DNA of 64,000 nt from Mesoflavibacter zeaxanthinifaciens DSM 18436 (GTDB lineage: Bacteria; Bacteroidota; Bacteroidia; Flavobacteriales; Flavobacteriaceae), in the NCBI RefSeq assembly GCF_000422365.1, contig NZ_AULQ01000001.1:1-64000 (forward strand), given 5' to 3'. This document shows positions 40,826 through 50,766 of the stretch, piece by piece. The notes under the pieces are model-generated. The model was not told where the DNA came from. It saw only the letters and a list, made by a program, of their open reading frames with translations, and did no database searches. Each line of letters begins with the position of its first letter. Positions within the stretch are counted from its first letter, which is position 1. Position numbers and translations under genes: made by a program.

Positions 40826-42109
40826 ATGAAAACCAATATTATATTATTACTATTTGCATTTGTCTTGGCAAGTAGTTGTAAAGAAAAACCTAGTAAGATT
40901 ACTAAAACAGCAGATTACGAAATCTACATTACTAATCCAGACAATACGATATTAAGTAAAATAGAAGAAGATTATAGTTTTTGGAAAAACAAGTATAAAG
41001 AGACTCCAAACCAATATCCATATCTAGCTAAGTTAGCAGCTGCAGAAAGTAAGTTGTTTACAGCTACAGGAAATATAGATTATTTAAAAAAAGCTGAAGA
41101 AAATCTTTTAGAGGTAAATAAAATTACCAAATACAACAATGCAGGCTATTTACGAAGCTTAGCAAGAAATTACATTTCTCAACACAAATTTAAAGAAGCT
41201 TTAGACGTATTAAAAAAAGCTGAAATTAATGGAGAAAACCTTGAAGGAACTCAAAAAATGCTTTTTGATGTGCACATGGAACTTGGTAATTACGCTCAAG
41301 CAAAAGATAATTTAACTAAAGTTAAAGACTTAAACGACTTTGGTTATTTAATTAGATTGTCAAAATGGAGTGACTATAAAGGAGACTTATCTTCTGCAAT
41401 TAAATATCTAGAAAAAGCACAAACTATTGCAGAATCCTCTCAATTAAACGAAATTAAACAATGGACATATACTAATCTAGCCGATTTTTATGGTCATGAT
41501 GGTCAAATAGAAAACTCTTATAATAATTATTTAAAAGCATTACAATTAAACCCAGATAATGCTTACGCAAAAAAAGGAATAGCTTGGATTGTTTACGCAC
41601 ATGAAAATAATCCTGAAGAGGCTAAAAGAATCTTAGAAAAGATTGAAAAACAGCATCAATCTCCAGATTACTATTTGTTTAAAGCAGAGTTAGCTGAATT
41701 TGAAGGTGATACAGTACAAAAAAATAAGTATTTCAAAATTTATTTAGATAGTGTAAACAATCCTAAATACGGAGATATGTATAACGTGCATACTTCTAAA
41801 TTGTTAGCGGATGTTAATAGCGAAAAAGCTGTAGAGTTAGCTAAAATAGAAGTACAAAATAGACCAACACCAATGTCTTACGATTTATTAGCTTGGAGCT
41901 ATTTTAACACAGGTAAAAAAGAAAAAGCTTTAGAAATTATTGATACTTTTGTAGCTAATAAAACCTTTGAACCAGAAGCACAATACCACATGGCGAAAAT
42001 CTACAAAGCTAACGGAAAAACAGACAAAGTAGCAGCTTTAAAAAAAGAACTACTAGCTAGTAGTTACGAGCTTGGACCTGTAACCACAAAACAGGTGTCA
42101 CAACTATAA
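40826..42109 (+). CDS. TPR-repeat lipoprotein
   Basis: A 427-residue protein with lipobox SSC (Cys18). From about residue 70 onward it is built of tetratricopeptide repeats (for example NYISQHKFKEALDVLKKAE, KGDLSSAIKYLEKAQTIAE, SYNNYLKALQLNPDNAYAKKGIAW, SYFNTGKKEKALEIID). It should be a protein-protein interaction scaffold at the membrane surface. It sits between the DUF4331 pair and a TonB receptor, 19 bp before the latter, implying a shared uptake or surface-assembly function. Confidence 0.85.
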   Translation: MKTNIILLLFAFVLASSCKEKPSKITKTADYEIYITNPDNTILSKIEEDYSFWKNKYKETPNQYPYLAKLAAAESKLFTATGNIDYLKKAEENLLEVNKITKYNNAGYLRSLARNYISQHKFKEALDVLKKAEINGENLEGTQKMLFDVHMELGNYAQAKDNLTKVKDLNDFGYLIRLSKWSDYKGDLSSAIKYLEKAQTIAESSQLNEIKQWTYTNLADFYGHDGQIENSYNNYLKALQLNPDNAYAKKGIAWIVYAHENNPEEAKRILEKIEKQHQSPDYYLFKAELAEFEGDTVQKNKYFKIYLDSVNNPKYGDMYNVHTSKLLADVNSEKAVELAKIEVQNRPTPMSYDLLAWSYFNTGKKEKALEIIDTFVANKTFEPEAQYHMAKIYKANGKTDKVAALKKELLASSYELGPVTTKQVSQL

Positions 42110-42128
42110 ACTACCAACAACTAATCTT

Positions 42129-44351
42129 ATGAAAAAATTATTATTACTATTTGTAATGATAGGAACAACTATGTCCTTATCTGCACAAATTAAAGGAACA
42201 GTTGTAAGCAACAATCAACCTATTGAAGACGCTTATATTTACAATCAAACGTCAAAAAGTCATTCGCATTCAAATCAGTTAGGTCAATTTGAAATTAGTA
42301 ATACTAACGTTGGTGACGTAATACTAATAGGACTTTTAGGTTACGAAAAACAAGAAGTAACCTTAACAGATAATTTAATTGCTAATCTAGTTATAGATTT
42401 AAAACCAAAAGCGTTTATGTTAGACGAGTTGGTATTATCACAACCAACAGATGTTTTAAGTAGCATTGTTCAAATAGATTTAGAAACCAATCCGATTAAC
42501 TCTTCTCAAGAAATTTTAAGAAAAGTGCCAGGATTAATCATCGGTCAACATGCTGGTGGCGGAAAAGCAGAACAATTATTTTTACGTGGTTTTGATGTAG
42601 ATCATGGTACAGATGTAGCATTGTCTGTAGATGGTATGCCAGTAAATATGGTATCTCACGCACACGGACAAGGTTATAGTGATTTACACTTCTTAATACC
42701 AGAAACTATAGAAAAAATAAACTTTGGTAAAGGTCCGTATTACTCAGATCATGGAGATTTTAATACTGCAGGTTTTGTAGATTTTAGAACTAAAAGCAGC
42801 TTAGATAACAGTACTATTAGCTTTACAGCAGGACAGTTTAACACTTTACGTACTTTAGGTATGTTTAATCTTTTAGAAAACAAAGCATCTCAAAATGCAT
42901 ATGTAGCATTAGAATATATAGAAACAGATGGACCTTTTGAGTCACCTCAAAATTTTGACAGATTAAACCTTATGGGTAAATATAATGCGTATTTAAACAA
43001 TAATTCAAAATTAGGATTAACGGTTAGTCATTTTACAAGTAAATGGGATGCATCAGGTCAAATTCCTGTTAGAGAAGTTAACAATGGTAATATTTCCAAT
43101 TTTGGTGCTATAGATGATACAGAAGGAGGATATACAAGTAGAAGCAATGCTAATGTACAATTTAGTACCATATTAGATAATGATATTGCTATGCAAAGTA
43201 ATGTGTTTTACTCTAAATATAATTTCGAATTATACTCAAACTTCACCTTCTTTTTAGAAGATCCTGTTAACGGTGATCAAATTAAACAAAAAGAAAACCG
43301 TGATATTTTTGGATTAAACACGCAGTTTAATAAAGAAGTTAATTACAATTCTTTTGATGTAAATTATACAGCTGGTTTAGGATTACGTTTTGACGATATT
43401 AAAGATATAGAGCTATCACACACATTAAATAGAAAGACAACTTTAGATTACATCCAATTAGGAGATGTGTATCAACGTAATATGAATGCTTTTGTTAATG
43501 CCGAAATTGACTTAGGAAAATTTAGCATCACTCCAGGATTAAGGTTAGAGTATTTCAACTTTCAATATAATAATAAGTTAAGTGAAACTTACGATTTACA
43601 AACCAATACAGAAGTAGCTGTATTGCCTAAACTTAATTTTCAATTTAATCAAAACGAAAATTTACAATGGTTTTTAAAATCAGGAATAGGATTCCATTCT
43701 AACGACGCCAGAATTGTATTAAATAACGAAGTAGATAAAGCGTTACCAAAAGCGTATGGTGTAGATTTTGGAAATATCTGGAAACCAACACAAAAAATTG
43801 TACTTAATACAACATTATGGTACTTGTTTTCTGAAGAAGAATTTGTTTACGTTGGTGATGCCGGGATTGTAGAACCAAGTGGAGAATCTGAACGTTACGG
43901 ATTAGATCTAGGTGTAAGATTTCAGTTAAATGATTATTTCTATTTTAATACAGATGCAACGTTTACAAAAGCGAGAAGTCTAGAAGCTGAAGATGGAGAA
44001 GATTATATACCATTAGCGCCAGATTTTACTTTAGTTGGTGGATTATCGGTTAAAGATTTTTATAAGTTTTCTGGAGCAATTAACTACAGATATATTGATG
44101 ATAGACCTGCAAACGAAGATAATAGCGTAGCTGCAGAAGGATATTTTGTAACGGATTTTAACTTAAACTATAGCTTTAATAAACACTGGAAATTAGGTGT
44201 TATTATTGAAAATTTATTTGATACAGACTGGAAAGAAACTCAGTTTTTAACCGAGTCTAGATTACAAAATGAAGTTGCACCTGTTGAAGAAATTCACTTT
44301 ACACCAGGTACGCCATTCAACTTTAGAACAACATTAAGTTATTCTTTTTAA
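42129..44351 (+). CDS. TonB-dependent receptor
   Basis: A 740-residue outer-membrane receptor: signal peptide (1-19, cut after LSA), carboxypeptidase-like regulatory domain (about 21-95, IKGTVVSNNQPIEDAYIYNQTSKSHSHSNQLGQFEI), plug (about 110-220, SSQEILRKVPGLIIGQHAGGGKAEQLFLRGFDVDHGTDVALSVDG) and barrel ending FNFRTTLSYSF. Histidine-rich segments (SHSHSN and SHAHGQGYSDLHF) could indicate a metal-related ligand, but the substrate is unknown. Last gene of the DUF4331-TPR unit. Confidence 0.88.
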   Translation: MKKLLLLFVMIGTTMSLSAQIKGTVVSNNQPIEDAYIYNQTSKSHSHSNQLGQFEISNTNVGDVILIGLLGYEKQEVTLTDNLIANLVIDLKPKAFMLDELVLSQPTDVLSSIVQIDLETNPINSSQEILRKVPGLIIGQHAGGGKAEQLFLRGFDVDHGTDVALSVDGMPVNMVSHAHGQGYSDLHFLIPETIEKINFGKGPYYSDHGDFNTAGFVDFRTKSSLDNSTISFTAGQFNTLRTLGMFNLLENKASQNAYVALEYIETDGPFESPQNFDRLNLMGKYNAYLNNNSKLGLTVSHFTSKWDASGQIPVREVNNGNISNFGAIDDTEGGYTSRSNANVQFSTILDNDIAMQSNVFYSKYNFELYSNFTFFLEDPVNGDQIKQKENRDIFGLNTQFNKEVNYNSFDVNYTAGLGLRFDDIKDIELSHTLNRKTTLDYIQLGDVYQRNMNAFVNAEIDLGKFSITPGLRLEYFNFQYNNKLSETYDLQTNTEVAVLPKLNFQFNQNENLQWFLKSGIGFHSNDARIVLNNEVDKALPKAYGVDFGNIWKPTQKIVLNTTLWYLFSEEEFVYVGDAGIVEPSGESERYGLDLGVRFQLNDYFYFNTDATFTKARSLEAEDGEDYIPLAPDFTLVGGLSVKDFYKFSGAINYRYIDDRPANEDNSVAAEGYFVTDFNLNYSFNKHWKLGVIIENLFDTDWKETQFLTESRLQNEVAPVEEIHFTPGTPFNFRTTLSYSF

Positions 44352-44490
44352 AAAAAGAATAAAAAAATAAAACCTTGCTATTCATAATTACGTAAATATG
44401 TTAGCTATCGATTTAAGGGAATTGATATAAAGAACTAACAAATAGGTTAATGCTATGAAAAAGTAAGGTTTGTTTTTTGTTAGTTTGTAG

Positions 44491-44533
44491 GAAATGTCTA
44501 ATTGGTTTATACTTTTTAGGCATTTCTTTTTTT
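44491..44533 (+). terminator. Terminator after the TonB receptor unit
   Basis: AAATGTCTAA pairs with TTAGGCATTT across a loop of about 17 nt, followed by a T-run. The rest of 44352-44680 holds no gene that I can see. Confidence 0.6.
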
Positions 44534-44682
44534 AACTATGTTGTTTAAGTAGCTATAAATAATTACGTTAACTATGTGTATTTAATATTAGCTTCAAACA
44601 ATTAAATTTTGAAATAAGGAATGATGAGGTTTTTTATTCTATTCAAGAATATAAATTGGTAGTAAAAAATAGAAAATAAAAA

Positions 44683-44711
44683 AAGCACTTCATTTAAGAA
44701 GTGCTTTTTTT
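44683..44711 (-). terminator. Terminator after the anti-sigma gene
   Basis: The hairpin AAGCACTTC/GAAGTGCTT flanked by A- and T-runs lies just downstream (minus strand) of the anti-sigma stop. It works in either direction by symmetry. Confidence 0.85.
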
Positions 44712-44727
44712 ATATGTATTTAAAATA

Positions 44728-45525
44728 TTAGTTAGAGGCTAAGGCACCTAACGTATATAATTGCTCTAATGTAGGCGATTGGCTACCGCCAGCAGGCTCT
44801 AAGGTAATACCAAATGCTTGAGATTTGTTGGCATTATCTAGCTTAAATATCTTATTATCATCCTGCATAAAATCGTCTATTGTACCTAAACTTGTTGGTG
44901 TAAGCGGATCTAATAATAAAGACCAAACTTGGTATACTTTTCCTTCTGGAGGCTCAGGTAGACCTTGTAAGTCTAAATAGATTTGATCATTATTTTCATC
45001 CCAATAAACTGTTGCATAAGCATCAGGATAAGCTGCTTGACCTTCTAAAGGTACCTTAATTATGTTTCTATCTCTTATTACGTTAAGCAGATTTTTAGTT
45101 TCGGCTAACTTAGATTTAGAGTCTTCTATTTGAATTTCTAAAAATTCTTTTTCTGTGTTTATTGTAGTTACCTCGGTTTCTAATTGCTGTTTTTGGTTTA
45201 AGGTCCACAATAAGCCAGCACCAACTATTACTGCAGCTGCCCAACCTGTGTAAGTAAACCAATTTCTGTTTTTCTCTTTTGGTAACTGTATAACTTTATC
45301 GTTACTGTTTCTTAAATGCGCTTTAATAGTGCTATAAGCAACAGGTTGCTCTGGAGCTATGCTATTAGATAATTTTATAAATGCAGCTTCTATTTGTAAT
45401 ACTTCCTGTAAAACTTCTGGATGTTTAAGCATTAAGTCATAAACCTCCTTGTTTTCTTTTTCAGAAAGTTGTCCTGCAACATAAAGTTCTAATATTCCAG
45501 ATTGTATGTATTCGTTAATATTCAT
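44728..45525 (-). CDS. Anti-sigma factor (RskA-like)
   Basis: A 265-residue membrane anti-sigma factor. The N-terminal cytoplasmic part (about 1-85) starts MNINEYIQSGILELYVAGQLSEKENKEVYDLMLKHPEV, a typical anti-sigma helix bundle. A single membrane helix (about 88-107, GWAAAVIVGAGLLWTL) is followed by a coiled coil (about 108-148) and the periplasmic RskA domain (about 160-262, AYATVYWDENNDQIYLDLQGLPEPPEGKVYQVWSLL...AFGITLEPAGGSQSPTLEQLYTLG). It is 1 bp from the sigma-factor stop and so co-expressed with its target. Confidence 0.9.
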   Translation of the reverse strand: MNINEYIQSGILELYVAGQLSEKENKEVYDLMLKHPEVLQEVLQIEAAFIKLSNSIAPEQPVAYSTIKAHLRNSNDKVIQLPKEKNRNWFTYTGWAAAVIVGAGLLWTLNQKQQLETEVTTINTEKEFLEIQIEDSKSKLAETKNLLNVIRDRNIIKVPLEGQAAYPDAYATVYWDENNDQIYLDLQGLPEPPEGKVYQVWSLLLDPLTPTSLGTIDDFMQDDNKIFKLDNANKSQAFGITLEPAGGSQSPTLEQLYTLGALASN

Positions 45526-45526
45526 T

Positions 45527-46054
45527 TTATAATACTGAATCTCTTAGTTCTTGGATACAATTTCTATTTCTTGTTTTTATTGTGCCTATTGGCATATCAA
45601 GCTCTTCTGAAGCTTCTTTTTGGGTATAACCTTTAAAGTAAAGTAGCTCTATAATCTTAACACATTTTTCTGCTAGTTTATCTACAAACTTTTTTATACC
45701 AATAGCATCAGTCTTACTTCCTAAGTTATCTGATGAGTGTATTATATCTACGAAATAATCTGAGTTAAGGTTTTTGCTAGATTTTTTAAAAGCTTTAGAT
45801 CTAGTTTTGTCTATTGCAGCGTTGCGAGATATATTTAAAAGCCAAGTAAAAAATCTACCTTTACTAGAGTTGTAACTATCTGCTTTTTCCCATGCTTTTA
45901 TAAAGACGTCTTGCATGACTTCTTCAGCTATTTCATTGTCTCTAACAATGTTATAAATAACTCCATGCATGCTTTGACTGTACATATTATAGAGTTTTTC
46001 AAAAGCTTTTTCGTCTTTCTTTTGAAATTGAGATACTAAGTATTCTAATTGCAT
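45527..46054 (-). CDS. ECF sigma factor (SigK-like) paired with RskA-type anti-sigma
   Basis: A 175-residue ECF sigma factor: region 2 (about 12-82, KAFEKLYNMYSQSMHGVIYNIVRDNEIAEEVMQDVFIKAWEKADSYNSSKGRFFTWLLNISRNAAID) and region 4 (about 120-172, CVKIIELLYFKGYTQKEASEELDMPIGTIKTRNRNCIQELR). The PIGTIKTR helix is the recognition helix of the SigK/RpoE group. The partner anti-sigma follows immediately. Nearby YceI and SodC lipoproteins and the DUF4331 locus are possible targets, but no shared promoter motif was established. Confidence 0.92.
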   Translation of the reverse strand: MQLEYLVSQFQKKDEKAFEKLYNMYSQSMHGVIYNIVRDNEIAEEVMQDVFIKAWEKADSYNSSKGRFFTWLLNISRNAAIDKTRSKAFKKSSKNLNSDYFVDIIHSSDNLGSKTDAIGIKKFVDKLAEKCVKIIELLYFKGYTQKEASEELDMPIGTIKTRNRNCIQELRDSVL

Positions 46055-46100
46055 ATAAGGGTTTGATGTATTTTTTAAATATAAGGATAAATGATAAAAT

Positions 46101-46127
46101 AAAAAATCGCCCGAGAGCGATTTTTTA
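46101..46127 (-). terminator. Terminator after the YceI gene
   Basis: The hairpin AAAAATCGC/GCGATTTTT with T-run separates the YceI/SodC unit from the sigma-factor gene on the minus strand. Confidence 0.8.
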
Positions 46128-46154
46128 TAATTGAGTTTCTATTTGTATTTAAGC

Positions 46155-46781
46155 TTATTTTTCTCTTAAATAAGTTTCAATTTGTATTGCAACATCTTCC
46201 CATGTTTTACTTACTCCATCTGCGCCTTTATGAAGGTCAAAACAAACTTTGTTAAGTGCGTTTAAGGCTTCAATAGCATTCCAATTATTTAAGTCCATAG
46301 TACCTTTTAACGTTACTCGTCTTTCATCTTCTATACCAACTTCTAATGGTAAATCATGGGTTACACCATTCATTGTTAAGCTTGCTACATATTTAGAATC
46401 TTTGTACTTTAATGTTCCAGATATCAAATCTGTATCTATCATTGAACCAAAAAATGAGTTTTTAATTTTAGCATCTCTTGTATTTGTAGCATCATTTGTA
46501 AAAAGGCTACTTACAGGAATAGAGAAGCTTAAGTTATTTAATGCTTCTTCTGGAGTTGCACCAGATTTATTATCAAATTTTACGGTTGTAAACTCTCCAT
46601 TAACTCCAACTTTGTCTGTTGTTTTATAAGCAGTCCATTTAACAGAAGTAGCTTCTGGTTTTACAACAAACTGTTTAGTTGTTTTAACGTCTTCGGTTGT
46701 TGTGGTTTCTTTTTTTTCTTCTTTACAACTAACAAAAACACTTAATGTTATAGCTAATAGTAAAATTGAAATTTTTCTCAT
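46155..46781 (-). CDS. YceI family lipoprotein
   Basis: A 208-residue lipoprotein (lipobox FVSC, Cys19) with a Lys/Thr/Glu-rich linker and a YceI lipocalin-like domain (about 38-205): FVVKPEATSVKWTAYKTTDKVGVNGEFTTVKFD, then FTNDATNTRDAKIKNSFFG and a Trp/Asn-containing NNWNAIEALNALN segment. YceI folds bind isoprenoid or fatty lipids. It lies 20 bp downstream of the sodC start-side unit in the same direction, probably one transcript with sodC. Confidence 0.85.
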   Translation of the reverse strand: MRKISILLLAITLSVFVSCKEEKKETTTTEDVKTTKQFVVKPEATSVKWTAYKTTDKVGVNGEFTTVKFDNKSGATPEEALNNLSFSIPVSSLFTNDATNTRDAKIKNSFFGSMIDTDLISGTLKYKDSKYVASLTMNGVTHDLPLEVGIEDERRVTLKGTMDLNNWNAIEALNALNKVCFDLHKGADGVSKTWEDVAIQIETYLREK

Positions 46782-46801
46782 TTGTTTTATATTTATTTTG
46801 G

Positions 46802-47359
46802 TTATCTAATTATTCCTCCGCAACTAATTCTTCCTCCAGCTGCTCCTGTTGGTTGTGTTGTAAAATCATCTTCTCCTGAATGAACGATAATAGCTTTTCC
46901 TACTACATTTTTGGTGTCATCTTGGCATCCTACACACCACAAATCTGTTTTTAACGTAACAGTTGCTTTTCCGTTTTCATCAGCAGTTAAATTACCAATA
47001 TCACCTTTATGAAAGCCGTCTGGGCTACCCCATTTTCCGTGAGAAGTTCCTGTAGGATTCCAATGACCACCGGTACTTTTTCCGTCGTCAGAAGAGCAAT
47101 CCGCTTTTTCGTGTATGTGAATGGCATGCGTACCAGGCTCTAAACCGCTTAACATGGCTGTAAACTCTACAACACCATTAGTTTCTGTAAAAACAGCAGA
47201 TCCAGAAACATTACTACCGCTTTTAGGTTCTAAATTTAGTTTTACTTTTTTAGACGTTTCAGCTACTGTTTTTTCTGTGTCCATTTTCTTTTTATCTTCT
47301 TTACATCCAACAAAAACTGCTAAGGTTAATGTTAGTGTAATAAGGCTTATCTTTTTCAT
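46802..47359 (-). CDS. sodC: Cu/Zn superoxide dismutase, lipoprotein form
   Basis: A 185-residue lipoprotein (lipobox FVGC, Cys19) that dismutates superoxide in the periplasm. The fold signatures and metal ligands are present: HAIHIHEKADCSS (Cu-ligand histidines and the disulphide Cys), GGHWNPTGTSHG (bridging His and Zn ligands), GFHKGDIGNL, VVGKAIIVHSGEDDF and GRISCGGI (second disulphide Cys). An extra CVGC sits in the loop WCVGCQDD (about 143), unusual for the family. Shares a unit with the YceI lipoprotein gene. Confidence 0.93.
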   Translation of the reverse strand: MKKISLITLTLTLAVFVGCKEDKKKMDTEKTVAETSKKVKLNLEPKSGSNVSGSAVFTETNGVVEFTAMLSGLEPGTHAIHIHEKADCSSDDGKSTGGHWNPTGTSHGKWGSPDGFHKGDIGNLTADENGKATVTLKTDLWCVGCQDDTKNVVGKAIIVHSGEDDFTTQPTGAAGGRISCGGIIR

Positions 47360-47449
47360 ATTATATTAAATTTTATGGTTAGACATAGAAATTTAACTAC
47401 TAAAAAGCCTTTTTGCAAATATCTATAGTTAATAATTCTTTAAAATAGT

Positions 47450-50400
47450 TTAATCTAAATTGAAGTTTTTAATGTTATCTAATGTTTTTGTCATATTAAT
47501 AGTTTGCATTTTTTGATAATATGGCTTAAAAGTATCTTCAAAAAACAAGTTAGTTGTTTTTAAAGCGGCTTCTAGATCTTTTTTAGCATGATTGATTAAT
47601 TTTTTTTCTGTTTCTGTAATTCCGGTTTTTCTTGATCCAACATACCATCTAGCTTTACTTAACCTGTCTGTTACACTAACATCTAGCGTCATAGTTATAC
47701 CTTGTCTTTTATCCTGCTTTCCAAGATAAATATCTAAAACTTCATCTATTTTCTTTATAATATCTTTAGATGTTTTGATGTCTTCTTTGTATTTATCTTT
47801 GTCTAAATCGGTAAGTTCTTTTTTATACTTTTCTGCTAATGCTTTGCTTTCTGCAAGCTGTTTTGTAGCGTCTGCAGCAACTTGTTGCATTTGTTCTAAT
47901 TGCTTTAAAGTATTGTAAACTTCATTTATAGCTTCTTTAGAGACGTCTAATCTAGGATCTGATTTTACGGTGATAGTTGTTTCTGAAGTTTGATCACCAT
48001 ATTCTAAAACAGCTTTGTAAGTTCCTGGTTTTACATCAACTCCGCTAGGTTCTCTCTTTCTTTTTCTTGTTGAACGTGAAGGTCTATCTACACCTTTTTC
48101 ATCCATATACCACGTCCATCTATGTAATCCTTTGTCTTTAGGCGCTTTTTGTTTTAAAGTCCTAATTAGTTTGTTATTATCATAGATTTTAAGTGAAATG
48201 GAATCCCATTTAATGACTTCTTTATTTTCCGTTTCTTGACTGTCTTTTTCAGAATCTTCTTTGTTTTCATCCTCTTTAGGGCTTTCTTCTTTTTTATCTT
48301 TTGGATTAATAAAGTAGCTAAAACGTGCTCCGCTACCACGATTTTCGCCATTAAACATAGCGTTTGCGCCAAAACGACTTCCCGTAGGTTGTTGGTATGC
48401 CGCTTGATAAGCGGTTGGAGGATTAAATAAAGTTATGGTTTCTGTAAGCGTGTTTTTATTTTTTGCAATTGCTCTTAACGGTCTAATATCATCTAATACC
48501 CAAGCAGCTCGACCAAAAGTACCAATAATTAAATCATGCTCACGTGGATGAATTACTAAGTCTTTTACAGACGTAGTAGGGAAGTTGTTAGTCCATTTGG
48601 TCCATTGGTTTCCTGCGTCTATCGAGATGTATAAACCGTCATCTGTACCTAAAAACATAAGGTTTGGTTCTTCTAAATCTTCAATTATAGCTAGTGCATA
48701 ACTTTTTACATCGTTTTGATCTACAATACGTTGCCAAGTTTTTCCATAGTTTTTTGTTCTGTAAACATAAGGTGAATAGTTAAAACGTCTGTAGTCGTTC
48801 GCTACTAGCAATGCTTCACCTTTATTTTTATTACTAGCTTTTATTTGAGCAATCCAACTTCCTTTTGGTAATCCTGGTAAATTACTAGACACGTCATTGT
48901 AAGTTTCTCCTCCGTTTTGAGTGATATGAATTTTTCCATCATCAGTACCAACCCAAAACACATCTTTTTCTACTGGAGATGGTTCTATAACTAGTATAGT
49001 ACAATGGTTTTCTGCACCTGTTGCATCCATAGTTAACCCACCACTTTCGTGTTGTTTTAATTTTTCAGGATCATTAGTGGTTAGGTCTGGTGAAATTACC
49101 TCCCAAGTTAAACCTTTGTCTGTAGATTTATGTACAAACTGACTTCCAAAATAAATCGTGCTATTATCAAAAGGATCGATATTTATGGCAGCATTCCAAT
49201 TAAAACGAAGTCTTACATCTTTATCTGGATGTGTTGGTTGTACGGTATAATTATTACCTGTTTTCCAGTCGTAACGACTTACATATCCTTGTTGACTCAT
49301 GGTCCATCCATATTGTGAGTTATCTCTATCAGGGATAACATCAAAACCATCTCCAAAACTTATTTCTTGCCAATAACTGTTACGAATACCTTGTGCTTTC
49401 CATACATATGCTGGTCCGCGCCATGATCCATTATCTTGCATTCCGCCATAAACGTTATATGGAAACTCATTATCTACATTAATATGATAAAATTGCGCCA
49501 CAGGTAAGTTGCCAATAAAGCGCCAATTTTTTCCGCCATCTTTAGTAATATTCAATCCTCCATCATTACCATCGATCATAAAATTACCATTATCTGGATG
49601 TATCCACCATGCATGATGATCTGGATGTACACCGTTACTAGAACCATATGCTGGCATTAATTGATTAAAGTTTTTACCACCATCTTCACTTACATTTACA
49701 TAGGTAAAAACAGAGTAAACACGGTTTTCGTTTTCTGGATCAACATAAATTTCAGAATAGTAAAAAGGTCTGTTACCAATATCAGATTTATCGTTTATTT
49801 TTTTCCATTTAAAACCACCATCTTCACTTTTGTAAAGTGCATTTTTTTTAGCTTCGACTAAAGCATAAATAACATTAGGTTTATTTTTAGCAATCGCAAC
49901 ACCAATACGACCTAATTCGCCTTTAGGGAAACCGTCTTCATCGGTTATTTTTTTCCAAGTTTCTCCACCATCATGGGTAATGTGCAAACCAGAACCTTCG
50001 CCACCAGATTTAAAAAACCAAGGATCGCGTTTATGTTCCCAAAGCGCAGCAATTAATTTGTTAGGGTTTGATGGATCCATTACTAAATCTGCAGCACCAG
50101 TTTTATTATTAGCAAATAAGATTTTTTTCCATGTTTTTCCGCCATCAATAGTTTTAAAAACACCACGTTCTGGATGTTCTCCCCATGGACTACCAATAGC
50201 AGCTACGTAAACAATATTAGGATTTGTAGGGTCTACAATTACACGATGGATATGTCTTGTTTTTTCCAATCCCATAAGTTGCCATGTTTTTCCGGCGTCT
50301 AAAGATTTATAAATACCATAACCGCCATTTAAACTGTTTCTAGGATTTCCTTCACCAGTTCCAACCCAAATCACGCTAGGATTTGATTGTTGGATAGCCA

Positions 50401-50668
50401 CAGCACCAATAGATGCAGTCGCTTCTTTTTCAAAAATAGGTTCCCAATTTATGCCTCCAGAAGTAGATTTCCAAAGTCCACCAGAAGCAGTTCCAACATA
50501 CATTACATCTGGGTTTTTATGTACAACATCTATAGCAGTTACACGACCAGACATGCCACCAGGACCAATATTTCTAGGTTTCATGTTTTTAAGTAAATCC
50601 AAGTTTATTTCTTGCGAAAAACCTGAAAACGAAATCATTAAGAATAGTAAAAGGGAAAGTTTTTTCAT
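47450..50668 (-). CDS. Large exported sortilin/VPS10-like beta-propeller protein
   Basis: A 1072-residue secreted protein with signal peptide (1-18, cut near FS/Q). Residues about 30-740 are sortilin/BNR-type beta-propeller repeats, with many S/T-x-D-G-G-x-T/N-W units (TSGGINWEPIF, SLDAGKTWQLMG, TIDGGKTWKKIL, SEDGGFKWKKIN, STDKGLTWEVIS). A low-complexity acidic Lys/Glu segment (about 785-815) follows, then a beta domain (DNNKLIRTLKQKAPKDKGLHRWTWYMDEKGV) and a C-terminal coiled region (about 930-1070). Relatives are annotated as glycosyl hydrolase or VPS10 proteins, but no catalytic residues can be assigned. Single gene. Confidence 0.85.
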   Translation of the reverse strand: MKKLSLLLFLMISFSGFSQEINLDLLKNMKPRNIGPGGMSGRVTAIDVVHKNPDVMYVGTASGGLWKSTSGGINWEPIFEKEATASIGAVAIQQSNPSVIWVGTGEGNPRNSLNGGYGIYKSLDAGKTWQLMGLEKTRHIHRVIVDPTNPNIVYVAAIGSPWGEHPERGVFKTIDGGKTWKKILFANNKTGAADLVMDPSNPNKLIAALWEHKRDPWFFKSGGEGSGLHITHDGGETWKKITDEDGFPKGELGRIGVAIAKNKPNVIYALVEAKKNALYKSEDGGFKWKKINDKSDIGNRPFYYSEIYVDPENENRVYSVFTYVNVSEDGGKNFNQLMPAYGSSNGVHPDHHAWWIHPDNGNFMIDGNDGGLNITKDGGKNWRFIGNLPVAQFYHINVDNEFPYNVYGGMQDNGSWRGPAYVWKAQGIRNSYWQEISFGDGFDVIPDRDNSQYGWTMSQQGYVSRYDWKTGNNYTVQPTHPDKDVRLRFNWNAAINIDPFDNSTIYFGSQFVHKSTDKGLTWEVISPDLTTNDPEKLKQHESGGLTMDATGAENHCTILVIEPSPVEKDVFWVGTDDGKIHITQNGGETYNDVSSNLPGLPKGSWIAQIKASNKNKGEALLVANDYRRFNYSPYVYRTKNYGKTWQRIVDQNDVKSYALAIIEDLEEPNLMFLGTDDGLYISIDAGNQWTKWTNNFPTTSVKDLVIHPREHDLIIGTFGRAAWVLDDIRPLRAIAKNKNTLTETITLFNPPTAYQAAYQQPTGSRFGANAMFNGENRGSGARFSYFINPKDKKEESPKEDENKEDSEKDSQETENKEVIKWDSISLKIYDNNKLIRTLKQKAPKDKGLHRWTWYMDEKGVDRPSRSTRKRKREPSGVDVKPGTYKAVLEYGDQTSETTITVKSDPRLDVSKEAINEVYNTLKQLEQMQQVAADATKQLAESKALAEKYKKELTDLDKDKYKEDIKTSKDIIKKIDEVLDIYLGKQDKRQGITMTLDVSVTDRLSKARWYVGSRKTGITETEKKLINHAKKDLEAALKTTNLFFEDTFKPYYQKMQTINMTKTLDNIKNFNLD

Positions 50669-50766
50669 TATTAGTTAATTTAGTTTGCCTAAAGTTAAGC
50701 AACAAATTATTAAAAAGGTGTTAATGGATAAATTTTGACTTTAAAAAATCGTATTTTTATACTGCA

